Source: Oscillospiraceae bacterium (GTDB taxonomy: Bacteria; Bacillota; Clostridia; Oscillospirales; Ruminococcaceae). From it: 51,172 nucleotides of DNA. The stretch lies in the NCBI GenBank assembly GCA_009777725.1, contig WRLG01000023.1:1-51172 (forward strand), written 5' to 3'. Positions 34,001-40,961 of this stretch are shown one piece after another. Each line of letters starts with the position of its first letter. Position 1 is the first letter of the stretch. The translations under genes were made by a program, and so were the position numbers. The notes beneath the pieces were generated by a model. The model worked only from the letters and a program-made list of their open reading frames with translations. It was not told the origin of the DNA and did not search any database.

Positions 34001-34224
34001 ACAGCGGCAAAAGGCTCTGTCTCAGAAGCAATTTCATCTTCGCGCCAAAGCTTTATATCAATATTTTCACCCGCCGAACCCCCGCGCTCACCTGAACAGT
34101 CCCGCGCTTTGCAACCAAATTGTTCAAGCAACAACATTATAGCGGTAGTGTACGAAGATTCAACATTTCCGAGGTTATAAGCCTCGCAAACAGATTTATA
34201 ATAATCATATATGTGGTTAAACAT
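31015..34224 (-). CDS. Single-chain restriction-modification enzyme (type IIG / ISP-like)
   Basis: The 1069-residue protein joins nuclease and methyltransferase. The N-terminal nuclease motif is D56 ... E76-V-K78 in DIKLW...FAAVEVKK. The adenine-specific methyltransferase has GVFYTPIQAVRYLV, DPACGTGTF (401-409) and NPPY (531-534). The C-terminal third, with YIYGVLYDPAYRERF and FDEFLKRDYPRVPI, matches the specificity region of type ISP enzymes such as LlaBIII. The SF2 helicase of true ISP enzymes is missing, so it is closer to a type IIG enzyme. AAGGGAG precedes ATG 34224. It is the first gene upstream of pth and shares 4 bases with it. A 168-bp inverted-repeat element lies just upstream. Confidence 0.88.
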   Translation of the reverse strand: MFNHIYDYYKSVCEAYNLGNVESSYTTAIMLLLEQFGCKARDCSGERGGSAGENIDIKLWREDEIASETEPFAAVEVKKIGGIDARAKEQIIIEAKRYGNVILTDNLSWRFWNSGEEKMYAGLTLIENKDGILILKENNIELFISLVQDFMLKDPSQIRSSDKLAEYMAIHAKTIRSVVTGILKDDGLGQPLVSEEQKRLPMFTELFGLYSKIKEELRPNLTSSDFADIYAQTIVYGLFIAKHNNTAANGFDRYTAVKYLQNESILLNRFFQHITGTGGRHPTLESVIEKLCRLYKICDISSLLDSDESRDTIVHFYEDFLTYYDPELRKELGVFYTPIQAVRYLVTMVDKLLVEEFGISGGLSNNERMQYVVPCKPYTKKKGGREYTEKEITIPRVAILDPACGTGTFHAEIIKYIKSKYFSAGREAFYKDYIQSENGLLSRIIGFEIMMTSYVVAHLKIRRAVKETLGAAPEVQLPTKVYLTNTLAPSNTELEQNNQITFFDFSAAMSDEAYQADTWKTRRPIKVIIGNPPYFSKSKNFFDISAYKTETDGITEFKERKHWLNDDYVQFFRFAQEIIERDGEGVLAYVSNNGFLDNPTFRGMRASLLRSFDRIYIVNLHGNARKREATPDGGKDENIFDIMQGVSLFIGIKTTNCQEWAKVYYADLWGTREQKFNCLDKVSFDYSELSLDKRMAYFIPFGDTSQKTYCDGVSVAELFPVNVTGIVSGNDEASIAPTRDILNYRMEIVKNAIGEKPIVELWGRFGRGQSAEKIKTDVIMSDGVVAPIAYRPFDNRWTYYSGNSCGWIFWPREKKTMGHLLQKPTTPIGQNIGLVFPKGTNRDWDGAFVSNTILDAHCIDYPGRSIAYIAPLYTYSELGDEWSANFNYEALERLTENMSFKPTPIEIFDYIYGVLYDPAYRERFDEFLKRDYPRVPIINAPKNDESGFYVSEERFREYVKAGEHLRKLHLMQIKTPATLTIEPNNSDNLLIDKISYKGGVLNINKNKQISGILEDVWAYRIGGYQVLDKWFKSHKGETLTLERFEHICNVVGLLGETIRIQERLRRVNT

Positions 34225-34281
34225 ATTTTATTCTCCCTTATTAACATGAACCCGATTGCCCTTAAAAGTATACTATAATAT

Positions 34282-34449
34282 AATTAACAATTAACAATTA
34301 ACAGTTAACAATTATTGTATCGGCTATCGCCGACGGATTTAAAATGGTTTAGCTAGGCATGTAGTTTATATAGTTAAAATAAACTATTATCATGTTACGC
34401 CAAGGGCGTAACACCTCAATTGTTAATTGTTAACTGTTAATTGTTAATT
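34282..34449. repeat. 168-bp element with heptamer-repeat inverted arms and internal hairpins
   Basis: Arms 34282-34313 and 34418-34449 are inverted copies matching at 30 of 32 positions, each built of AATTAAC/AATTGTT heptamers. The 104-base core holds three further hairpins: CGGC/GCCG at 34321-34332, ATAGTT/AACTAT around 34360-34377 and GTTACGCC/GGCGTAAC at 34394-34412 with a 3-base loop. It separates the restriction-modification gene from the DUF6774-like gene, which begins 20 bases after it. Confidence 0.85.
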
Positions 34450-34468
34450 GAGAAAGAGGTTGTTTCAA

Positions 34469-34645
34469 ATGAATTCATGCGAACTTGTCACCGCAGTATC
34501 CGCTGTTGCTTGCGCTATCGCTAAAGATTTGTCAAATGAGGAGATTAACCTTATATCCTCTGTTTTTATGCAGTTGGGCGATTCGCTAGCCGTAATCTCT
34601 GCAAACAGGAGCTTAGAAACCGCCAAGCAAAAACAAAAATGTTAA
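34469..34645 (+). CDS. Small DUF6774-like protein
   Basis: The 58-residue protein reads MNSCELVTAVSAVACAIAKDLSNEEINLISSVFMQLGD..., the pattern of a clostridial small-protein family (DUF6774) with a conserved CELV start and FxQLGDxL centre. Function unknown. ATG 34469 has AGAGG upstream; the longer frame from 34448 would start inside the repeat arm and lacks a site. It is monocistronic and converges with a ribbon-helix-helix gene. Confidence 0.75.
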   Translation: MNSCELVTAVSAVACAIAKDLSNEEINLISSVFMQLGDSLAVISANRSLETAKQKQKC

Positions 34646-34703
34646 ATTATGATTATAACAATTTTTATTTTATATTCACATCTTTATGTTATCATAGTAA
34701 TAA

Positions 34704-34904
34704 TCAGTCAATCAGTTTAACATTTTTTAAAGAATAATCCAAAGCCATATGTATAAGCTCATTGCGGGTTCTTCCCGTTTTTCTTGCCAGGTCGTCAAAG
34801 CCGTCCCTTATTCTTTTTTGTATTCTGATTGACAATTGAACTGATTCCCCGTCACGAGGAGTTACAATAAAGTTATTGTCTGAAATCATAAAATTATCAC
34901 TCAT
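34704..34904 (-). CDS. Ribbon-helix-helix DNA-binding protein
   Basis: The 66-residue protein ends in a CopG/Arc-type fold: a beta strand ESVQLSIRIQKRI, then helix DGFDDLARKTG, the turn RTRN and helix ELIHMALDYSLKN. The first 17 residues are a flexible extension. Such proteins act as dimeric repressors or antitoxins, but no partner toxin is adjacent. AGGTGG precedes ATG 34904. It is divergent from an XRE-type regulator with a shared intergenic region of 93 bases. Confidence 0.85.
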   Translation of the reverse strand: MSDNFMISDNNFIVTPRDGESVQLSIRIQKRIRDGFDDLARKTGRTRNELIHMALDYSLKNVKLID

Positions 34905-34932
34905 TATATCACCACCTAATATAATTATACAC

Positions 34933-34961
34933 TTGATTTATAATTATTTATATAGTATAAT
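34933..34961 (+). promoter_or_regulatory. Sigma-A promoter of the XRE regulator
   Basis: TTGATT (34933-34938) and TATAAT (34956-34961) have a 17-base spacer. On the opposite strand a TATAAT at 34924-34929 may serve the ribbon-helix-helix gene, so the two divergent promoters lie back to back. Confidence 0.75.
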
Positions 34962-34997
34962 AGTGATATTATTGTGATACAAAGGAGTCAAAAAGCC

Positions 34998-35222
34998 ATG
35001 CAGTTAAAATTAAGGCTACTGGATTTAAGAAAAGAAAACAAGCTTCTTCAAAGGGAGCTTGCCGAAATCTTAAAGGTAGCGCAGCAAACCTATGCCCGAT
35101 ATGAGCAGGGAAGCGCAGAACCGCCCATAGCAACCTTTGTCTACCTTGCAAGCTTTTACGGAACGAGCGTTGATTATTTATTAGGGCTGACAAGCGTAAG
35201 GACACCCTATGGGCGCGAATAA
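34998..35222 (+). CDS. XRE-family helix-turn-helix regulator
   Basis: The 74-residue protein is a single Cro/CI-type domain: LRLLDLRKENKLLQRELAEIL, then VAQQTYARYEQGSAEP and PPIATFVYLASFYGTSVDYLLGLT. It should bind operator DNA as a dimer. ATG 34998 has AAAGGAG 11 bases upstream; the frame extends to 34974 without a site. It is divergent from the ribbon-helix-helix gene, whose control it may share. Confidence 0.9.
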   Translation: MQLKLRLLDLRKENKLLQRELAEILKVAQQTYARYEQGSAEPPIATFVYLASFYGTSVDYLLGLTSVRTPYGRE

Positions 35223-35282
35223 ATCAAAAGTAAGGGGCAGCATCGGCAAGATACTGCCCGCACTTATCAGTCGTCATGACAA

Positions 35283-35311
35283 GTTCACTGTTACCTGTTA
35301 CCTGTTCACTG
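35283..35311. repeat. Four-unit period-7 repeat
   Basis: GTTCACT, GTTACCT, GTTACCT, GTTCACT follow one another, between the XRE gene and a convergent mini-gene. Confidence 0.9.
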
Positions 35312-35313
35312 CC

Positions 35314-35496
35314 CTAAGCTCTGCGGTCAAATATGCTTCCTATATCCCCTGCGAATTTAGGGACATTATTTGCCATATTAAGTATTGAGCTTGCTTGCTC
35401 CTTAGAGCTATCCTTAATTTTGTTCATAAGACCCATCTGAAAGTTGACCGACATCTCAGCAGGGCTCATTCCTTTTGAAGCTTGAATACCACCCAT
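35314..35496 (-). CDS. Small hypothetical protein, last of the proB cluster
   Basis: The 60-residue protein (MGGIQASKGMSPAEMSVNFQ... ending GSIFDRRA) is predicted helical with no membrane segment or known domain. ATG 35496 is chosen because AGGAGG lies 7 bases upstream; ATG 35502 is only one base from that site. It follows the YjfB-like gene by 31 bases and may be a distant relative of it. Function unknown. Confidence 0.65.
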   Translation of the reverse strand: MGGIQASKGMSPAEMSVNFQMGLMNKIKDSSKEQASSILNMANNVPKFAGDIGSIFDRRA

Positions 35497-35527
35497 AATC
35501 ATTCCTCCTTCATGCTTGAATGCCCAA

Positions 35528-35722
35528 TTATCCCTTTACATCAAGCGCGCCCCCTAAAGAGCCGGGATACATAGGCGTTTCGGACATCATGCTTATAACG
35601 CCTTGGGACAGTGTTTTCGTTATGTCCATTGCTTTGCGCGTCATCGTTGTCTGAAGCCTTACGTCAAAGTCAAACCTTTTCATGTCAATAGCCAGCTTCG
35701 CTATTGACTCTTGAAGTTGCAC
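35528..35722 (-). CDS. YjfB-like putative motility protein
   Basis: The 64-residue protein has an N-terminal helix MQLQESIAKLAIDMKRFD, a second helix with TRKAMDITKTLSQGVISMM and the C-terminal sequence GGALDVKG. The KAMD helix and LD(V/I)K tail recall YjfB, a small protein of the sigma-D motility regulon in Bacillus. The start is GTG 35722 behind AAGGAGGG. It lies 3 bases after the 55-residue gene upstream and is probably in the same transcript. Confidence 0.55.
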   Translation of the reverse strand: MQLQESIAKLAIDMKRFDFDVRLQTTMTRKAMDITKTLSQGVISMMSETPMYPGSLGGALDVKG

Positions 35723-35725
35723 CGA

Positions 35726-35893
35726 CTATCCCTCCTTTTCGGTTTTTTTCTTTTCCTTTATCTTAAAAGGCTCTAGTATAACGCCTTCGGCGTTCGCAAT
35801 TTTTGCAACGCGCTTGTATGCTTCCTCGGTAGTTTTTGAAGAGCTTATTATATCCCCGATTGCCATCATCAAAACTTTTGTTTCATAAGCCAT
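35726..35893 (-). CDS. Small hypothetical protein downstream of proB
   Basis: The 55-residue protein (MAYETKVLMMAIGDIISSSK..., with a Lys-rich tail KIKEKKKTEKEG) starts 13 bases after the proB stop behind AGGGAGGGG. The N-terminal part is likely helical (TTEEAYKRVAKIANAEG). No family recognised. It forms the link between proB and two further mini-genes. Confidence 0.65.
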   Translation of the reverse strand: MAYETKVLMMAIGDIISSSKTTEEAYKRVAKIANAEGVILEPFKIKEKKKTEKEG

Positions 35894-35906
35894 ACCTACC
35901 CCTCCC

Positions 35907-37085
35907 TTACAAATAATTCATAGTAACCATATTCGTCCTGTTGACGACCTCGTCCGAATAAATATCAATATTTAGGATTGCGGCTATTTCTCCGCTTTGC
36001 CTGCCTTTGATTTTCATAATATCGGCAGCTGAATATTCGGAGATACCCTTGGCGATTTTTTCGCCCTCCTCATTTAAGATGAAAACAATATCGTCCTTTT
36101 CAAATTCGCCCTCAACATCTGTTATGCCGGAGGGGAGAAGGCTGGTTTTATTATGGATTACGGCGTTTTCAGCACCGCTGTTTATTTTAATTGAGCCGGA
36201 ATCCTTTCCGCCGAACGCAAGCCAGTGCTTCCTTTGATTAAAGGCTTCGCGCGCGGGGGTGAACAGCGTTCCGATATTTGCGCCGCTTAGTATTTCGTTT
36301 ATAAGATATGCTTTAGCATATTCGCCGTCAATGCTTTTATAAGAAGCCAACACCATAGGAATTGCGGCTTTATTGGCAATCTGCGCGGCTTTGAGCTTTG
36401 TCGTCATGCCGCCTGTCCCAAGTTTGCTCTTTGAGGGGCTTACAAATTTAAGCGTATCAATCCCGACCTCCTCAATGATGTCAAGCTTTGAAACGCCCGG
36501 GTTTAGGTGAGGGTCTGCGGTATATATCCCGTCTACATCCGATATTATAATCAGCAAATCGGCTTCTATAAGGGCGGCTGTGTGTGCCGCTAAGGTATCG
36601 TTATCCCCGAATTTGATTCCGTCTATTGAAATGGCATCGTTTTCATTCACTATGGGGATTACGTTGCCGTAAGAGCTGAACAGCTCATTAAGCGTTCTCC
36701 GTGCGTTTACGAAAGCCGCCTTATTATACATAACCTCTTTCGTTAAAAGCAGTTGGGATACCATATATTGGTATTCCCCGAAAGCGCGGGAATAATTCTG
36801 CATAAGCGAATTTTGCCCCAGTGATGATAACGCCTGCAGCGTGTTGATGTTCCCGGGCTTTTCCGTTATGTTAACGGCAGCCATCCCCGCGGCGACCGCG
36901 CCTGAGGTGACGAAAACGAGCCGCCTCTCGCTGTCGGCGTTCAGTGCGTCGGCAATATCGCGGGCGAACCTATCTATAAATTGATAATTAAGCTTTCCCG
37001 CTTCATGTGTCAAGCTACTGGTACCGACCTTAACCACAATCCTCTTGCACCCGCTTAAAAATCCTCTTGCTTCACCGCACTTCAT
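35907..37085 (-). CDS. proB: Glutamate 5-kinase
   Basis: ProB phosphorylates glutamate at the gamma carboxyl in the first step of proline synthesis. The amino-acid kinase domain shows IVVKVGTSSLT, FVTSGAVAAGM, IPIVNENDAIS, FGDNDTLAAH and GTGGMTTKLKAA. The C-terminal PUA domain runs from about residue 290. At 392 residues it is slightly longer than usual. ATG 37085 follows AGGAG with a 10-base gap; ATG 37118 lies so near the promoter that it has no leader. proA is not adjacent; three mini-genes follow instead. Confidence 0.93.
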   Translation of the reverse strand: MKCGEARGFLSGCKRIVVKVGTSSLTHEAGKLNYQFIDRFARDIADALNADSERRLVFVTSGAVAAGMAAVNITEKPGNINTLQALSSLGQNSLMQNYSRAFGEYQYMVSQLLLTKEVMYNKAAFVNARRTLNELFSSYGNVIPIVNENDAISIDGIKFGDNDTLAAHTAALIEADLLIIISDVDGIYTADPHLNPGVSKLDIIEEVGIDTLKFVSPSKSKLGTGGMTTKLKAAQIANKAAIPMVLASYKSIDGEYAKAYLINEILSGANIGTLFTPAREAFNQRKHWLAFGGKDSGSIKINSGAENAVIHNKTSLLPSGITDVEGEFEKDDIVFILNEEGEKIAKGISEYSAADIMKIKGRQSGEIAAILNIDIYSDEVVNRTNMVTMNYL

Positions 37086-37129
37086 AAACAACCTGCTCCT
37101 TAACGGCTTGATTTTCATTGTCTTGAAAT

Positions 37130-37158
37130 ATTATACAATATTTTTCAAGCTTTGTCAA
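37130..37158 (-). promoter_or_regulatory. Consensus sigma-A promoter of proB
   Basis: On the minus strand TTGACA (37153-37158) and TATAAT (37130-37135) have a 17-base spacer; both boxes match the consensus exactly. Confidence 0.9.
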
Positions 37159-37230
37159 TGTTTTTTTAAAGCCCTGAGTCGGGGAATTTCAACATTTTAA
37201 AATTTCGCTATTTCCAAACGCCGAATTATG

Positions 37231-37239
37231 TGTTATAAT
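37231..37239 (+). promoter_or_regulatory. Extended -10 promoter of the PP2C gene
   Basis: TGTTATAAT is an extended -10 element. The -35 region at 17 bases reads TTTCCA, a weak match. Confidence 0.55.
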
Positions 37240-37276
37240 AGATTTATAGATATGCTTTTCGAGGGGGGATTGCTAG

Positions 37277-38029
37277 ATGTATTACTGTTGCGGAATCACC
37301 GACAAGGGCAGGGTTCGGTCTAATAATGAAGATGTCTTTTTGGCGGGCAAAAAAATCGTAAAGAACGGCGTATATGAGGTTGAGCTTAAAGCTCCCTTTA
37401 TTGTTGCCGCCGCAGACGGGGTAGCAGGCGAAGCGGCGGGCGAAAAGGCTTCGTATTACGCGCTGAAGCGTCTGTCTAAGGTTAAAATATCCGAGGGCAT
37501 TGATTATGCTACAGAGGTCGGCGATATACACGAGCTTCTCAAAAAGCGCGGCGTTGCAAGAAGATGCCCCAATATGCAGACTACCCTTTGCGCCCTAGCC
37601 GTTGACGCGGGAAATAACGCGCACGTTATAAACGCAGGGGATTCCCGCCTTTACCGCTACAGGAACGGCGTAATCAAACAGCTTACCACAGACCAATCCT
37701 TTGTACAAGCATTATACGAGCAGGGGACGATTGCCCACGAGCAAAAATTTAACCACGCTCATAAAAACATTATATTCCCCGTAATAGGCAGTCTGGAAGG
37801 GGAACCGAATATTGAGGTAAAAAAAATAGAGGGCGGCTTTAGGGCAGGCGACATATTACTGCTCTGCACCGATGGTCTGTCCGACTTTCTCACAATCGGG
37901 GAGCTGGAGGAAGCCTTAGCTTTCCCCCATCCGCTGTTAAAGCGCGTAGTCAAGCTTGCCCAAAAAGCCGCCGATAACGGAGGCAAGGATAATATAACAG
38001 CTTTAGCGGTTTTCAGAAAGGGAGACTAA
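37277..38029 (+). CDS. PP2C-family Ser/Thr protein phosphatase
   Basis: The 250-residue protein has the PP2C metal motifs: TDKGRVRSNNED near the N-terminus, AAADGVAGE, NAGDSRLYRYRNG, LLCTDGLSDFL and GGKDNITALAV. It removes phosphate from Ser/Thr in the cytoplasm and is the natural counterpart of PASTA kinases. The binding site GAGGGGGG lies 8 bases before ATG 37277. In many Firmicutes the phosphatase gene is next to a kinase gene; here the nearest kinase-like gene is 20 kb away and lacks catalytic residues. Confidence 0.92.
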   Translation: MYYCCGITDKGRVRSNNEDVFLAGKKIVKNGVYEVELKAPFIVAAADGVAGEAAGEKASYYALKRLSKVKISEGIDYATEVGDIHELLKKRGVARRCPNMQTTLCALAVDAGNNAHVINAGDSRLYRYRNGVIKQLTTDQSFVQALYEQGTIAHEQKFNHAHKNIIFPVIGSLEGEPNIEVKKIEGGFRAGDILLLCTDGLSDFLTIGELEEALAFPHPLLKRVVKLAQKAADNGGKDNITALAVFRKGD

Positions 38030-38030
38030 C

Positions 38031-38717
38031 ATGATTACGGGAGCTTTGATGAATGCCGCCGCCGTGCTTATCGGAGGCGGGGCGGGACTGCTCTTCAAAG
38101 GAAAATGCCCCAAGAAAATCACGGAGGGCATTACGCGCGCCATAGGGCTGTGCGTGTGCATAATCGGGATTTCCGGGGGGCTCAAAGGGGATTTTATACT
38201 TTTAACCGTCTCCTTAGCTCTGGGCGCATTGGCAGGCGAGCTTTTGGATATAGACGGGGCTTTGAATAAGGCGGCTTTAGTTCTCCAAAAAAGAATCAGC
38301 GGAGGAGATGAGGCTTCAAGCTTTGCCGAGGGCTTCACGGCAGCTTCGCTTTTATTCTGCGTGGGGGCGATGTCCGTAATAGGCTCTATTGAAAGCGGGC
38401 TCAATAACGACCAAAGCATTATCTTGACAAAGTCTGTAATCGACTGCGTGAGTGCGATGGTTTTAGCCTCGTCACTGGGGGTAGGGGTATTATTTTCAGC
38501 GGTTGTTATACTGATTTATCAAGGCGGGATTGAGCTTTTTGCGGGTTATCTGCAAAACCTGCTTACAGACGGGCTAATCACACAACTTTCAGCGGCGGGC
38601 GGCGTTATGATTCTGGCAATCGGACTGAACATGTCGCTCAATGCAAAAATAAAGGCGGCGAACCTCTTGCCCGGGCTATTAGCGGCGATGGGTTATTATT
38701 TTATATTCGTTCATTAG
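38031..38717 (+). CDS. DUF554 family membrane protein
   Basis: The 228-residue protein is almost entirely hydrophobic with about six to seven membrane helices and Gly-rich turns (LIGGGAGLLFKG, VGAMSVIGSIESGLN). This matches DUF554 (YdfK/YqgA type), putative transporters of unknown substrate. It starts one base after the PP2C stop and its last 4 bases overlap the convergent hydrolase-activator gene. Confidence 0.88.
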   Translation: MITGALMNAAAVLIGGGAGLLFKGKCPKKITEGITRAIGLCVCIIGISGGLKGDFILLTVSLALGALAGELLDIDGALNKAALVLQKRISGGDEASSFAEGFTAASLLFCVGAMSVIGSIESGLNNDQSIILTKSVIDCVSAMVLASSLGVGVLFSAVVILIYQGGIELFAGYLQNLLTDGLITQLSAAGGVMILAIGLNMSLNAKIKAANLLPGLLAAMGYYFIFVH

Positions 38718-40006
38718 TTATTCATGTTGACGTAATTCATGGGATTGACGTGCTGTCCGTTCTCTCTGACTTCAAAATGCAGGTGATTACCGTAAGAATT
38801 TCCGCTATTGCCGATATATCCTATTGTCTGCCCCTGCTTGACGATGTCGCCCGTCTTGACGGTAATACTGGAGCAATGACCGTAAAGGGTTGAAACCTTG
38901 TTGCCGTGGTCGATTACAACATGATTACCATAGCCGCCGCCCCAACCGGTGACAGCCATAATAACCTCCCCGCCCGCAGAAGCAACAACAGGCTCTCCGC
39001 CGCAGCCCGGCTTTGTAATATCAACGCCCTTATGAAACTGATTCCGCTTTTCCTCAATAATCCAGCGGTTGCCGTAGCCGTCCGACATGTTCCGCACGGT
39101 AGGCGCGGGCCAGATAAAGCCCGTGTCGCTGAAAGAAGCAAAAATCCGCGTATCCTGCTCAACGTATTCCTCACCTGCCGCTTCGGCGGCTTTTTTTCGT
39201 TCCTCTTCTTCCCTGCGGCGGCGTTCCTCTTCTTCCTTACGGCGGCGTTCCGCTTCTTCCTGCTGCCGCTTAATCTCCGCTTGGATTTGCTGCTCGACCT
39301 TTTTTTCCTCGGCTTCAAGTTCATCGCCGCGGTTTCTGTAATCCTCAATCTCTGCTTCGCGCATACGCTTTGTTTCGGCGTGACCATCGTAGGTTGCTTT
39401 CAATTCTCTAAGCGAACGCTCCGCCTCCGCCCTTGCTTGCTCCTCGGCGGTTAATGCTTCCTCTAAAGCGACTTTGTCAGCCTCCAGCCCCTCAATCATT
39501 TCATTCAGTTGGTCAAGAACCTCTTTATCGTGCTTTGAAATCCTCTCAAAAAGCTCCATCCGCACCAGCATATCGTAAAAATCAGCCGAGCCTGCCAAAA
39601 CGGAAGCCAGATTGTCATTCCCCGATATGTAAAGCTCCCGCAGGCGGCGGCGGAAAAGCTCAATTCCCGCGTCAACCTCGCCCTGCCTGATGATGATAGC
39701 TTCCTGCAATTCCTCTATATTTTGAGAGAAAAGCTCAATCTGTTGCTGAATCACCTCAATTTCCCTCTCTTGAACCTTCATTCTCCTGTCATAGTAATCA
39801 AGGTATTCCCCCAATTTTTCAACCGCACCCTCGGAATCCTTTATGGATTTTTCCAGCGCGCTCTTCTCTCTGCGAAGCCTTTCCTGCTCCGCTTTCAAGT
39901 TATTCATGGTATCTGCGGAAGCCGGCTGTACGGAGTTCGTAAAGCTGAATATTAAAACCGCCGCCATAACAAAGGTCAAAAGCCTTTTTAAACCCAATCT
40001 TTTCAT
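38714..40006 (-). CDS. EnvC-like M23 peptidase / murein hydrolase activator
   Basis: The 430-residue exported protein has a signal peptide (MKRLGLKRLLTFVMAAVLIF..., cleaved near ASA), a long coiled coil (about 35-275, ending in runs of ERRRKEEEE) and a C-terminal LytM/M23 domain. The zinc ligands are present: His and Asp of HKGVDI and HxH of GNHLHFEV, so it may be an active endopeptidase. Coiled-coil plus M23 proteins encoded after ftsEX are PcsB/EnvC-type partners regulated by FtsX at the division site. It follows ftsX by 24 bases. Confidence 0.93.
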   Translation of the reverse strand: MKRLGLKRLLTFVMAAVLIFSFTNSVQPASADTMNNLKAEQERLRREKSALEKSIKDSEGAVEKLGEYLDYYDRRMKVQEREIEVIQQQIELFSQNIEELQEAIIIRQGEVDAGIELFRRRLRELYISGNDNLASVLAGSADFYDMLVRMELFERISKHDKEVLDQLNEMIEGLEADKVALEEALTAEEQARAEAERSLRELKATYDGHAETKRMREAEIEDYRNRGDELEAEEKKVEQQIQAEIKRQQEEAERRRKEEEERRRREEEERKKAAEAAGEEYVEQDTRIFASFSDTGFIWPAPTVRNMSDGYGNRWIIEEKRNQFHKGVDITKPGCGGEPVVASAGGEVIMAVTGWGGGYGNHVVIDHGNKVSTLYGHCSSITVKTGDIVKQGQTIGYIGNSGNSYGNHLHFEVRENGQHVNPMNYVNMNN

Positions 40007-40030
40007 GAAACCATCCTTTTTATAAATATC

Positions 40031-40933
40031 CTACACCTTAACATATTTGCTCGTACTCATAACTGTTCCGGCGGCACTTATCGCAGCACCCGCCAGAATA
40101 TAGCCCGCCGTCATCGGCATAAAAATGTCTTTAAGCGGAATAAGCCCGCTTATCCCCATAGGAGACCACATGGATATATCCGCCCCAAACATTTTGGCAA
40201 CCTCGCTGTAGCCTGCGCCGGTAATCACAATAGCCGCCGCGCCCGCCAGAACCCCCATAGCGACACCTTCGGCTAAAAAAGGAATTTTGATAAAAGCCGC
40301 CGTTGCGCCGACAAGCCTCATAATGGAAATCTCGCGCCTTCTCATATCAACGCTCGCTCTCATAGTATTTGATATGATTACAAGGCAGACAACGACAAGC
40401 GCGGTCATAACCATAGCGGACAATACGGAGACAAATGATTTCATCCCTATCAGTATATTTACAAAATCATTTGGTGCTTTAACGCTGAAAATCCCCTCCA
40501 TGCGGTTTATTTCATTTAAAGTGCCGTCCATGTCATCTATATTTCTTACCTTGATGCGGTATGCGTCCGGCAGGGGGCTGTCCTCAATATAGGTAAAGGC
40601 AAATTCCGCATCGGTCATCTGCGCCTTTAAATCCTCAAAAGCCTCGTCCTTAGAATAAAAAACGCTTTCGCTGACATTGGGCATATTTTTGAGCTTTACG
40701 CCCATCTGTTCGATTTGAGTGTCGGTAACATCGTCCTCTAAAAAAATGATAACCTCGTTTTTGTTTTCCACGCTTCCTATAAACATATTGATATTAATAA
40801 TAAACAGAACAGTAAAGCCTATTAACAGCAAGGATACCATTAATATGCAAAACGAAGCCAAAGACATGATTCTGTTAACCCAGATATTCCTAAGCCCCTG
40901 CTTAAACAGGTAGCCCACGCTGCCGAGTTTCAT
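40031..40933 (-). CDS. ftsX: Cell division permease FtsX
   Basis: The 300-residue protein has four membrane helices: one near 25-50, then after an extracellular domain (about 55-170) three from about 175 to 295. The extracellular loop contains IIFLEDDVTDTQIEQM and transmits FtsE ATP hydrolysis to the murein hydrolase outside. AAGGAAGG precedes ATG 40933. It lies 28 bases after ftsE. Confidence 0.95.
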   Translation of the reverse strand: MKLGSVGYLFKQGLRNIWVNRIMSLASFCILMVSLLLIGFTVLFIININMFIGSVENKNEVIIFLEDDVTDTQIEQMGVKLKNMPNVSESVFYSKDEAFEDLKAQMTDAEFAFTYIEDSPLPDAYRIKVRNIDDMDGTLNEINRMEGIFSVKAPNDFVNILIGMKSFVSVLSAMVMTALVVVCLVIISNTMRASVDMRRREISIMRLVGATAAFIKIPFLAEGVAMGVLAGAAAIVITGAGYSEVAKMFGADISMWSPMGISGLIPLKDIFMPMTAGYILAGAAISAAGTVMSTSKYVKV

Positions 40934-40961
40934 TTAAAAGACCCTTCCTTTCCTGCCAACC

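Noticed and set aside
38906-39454. Long Arg/Phe-rich open frames within the EnvC-like gene
   Set aside because: They are shadows of the Glu/Arg-rich coiled coil in other frames and lack start signals.
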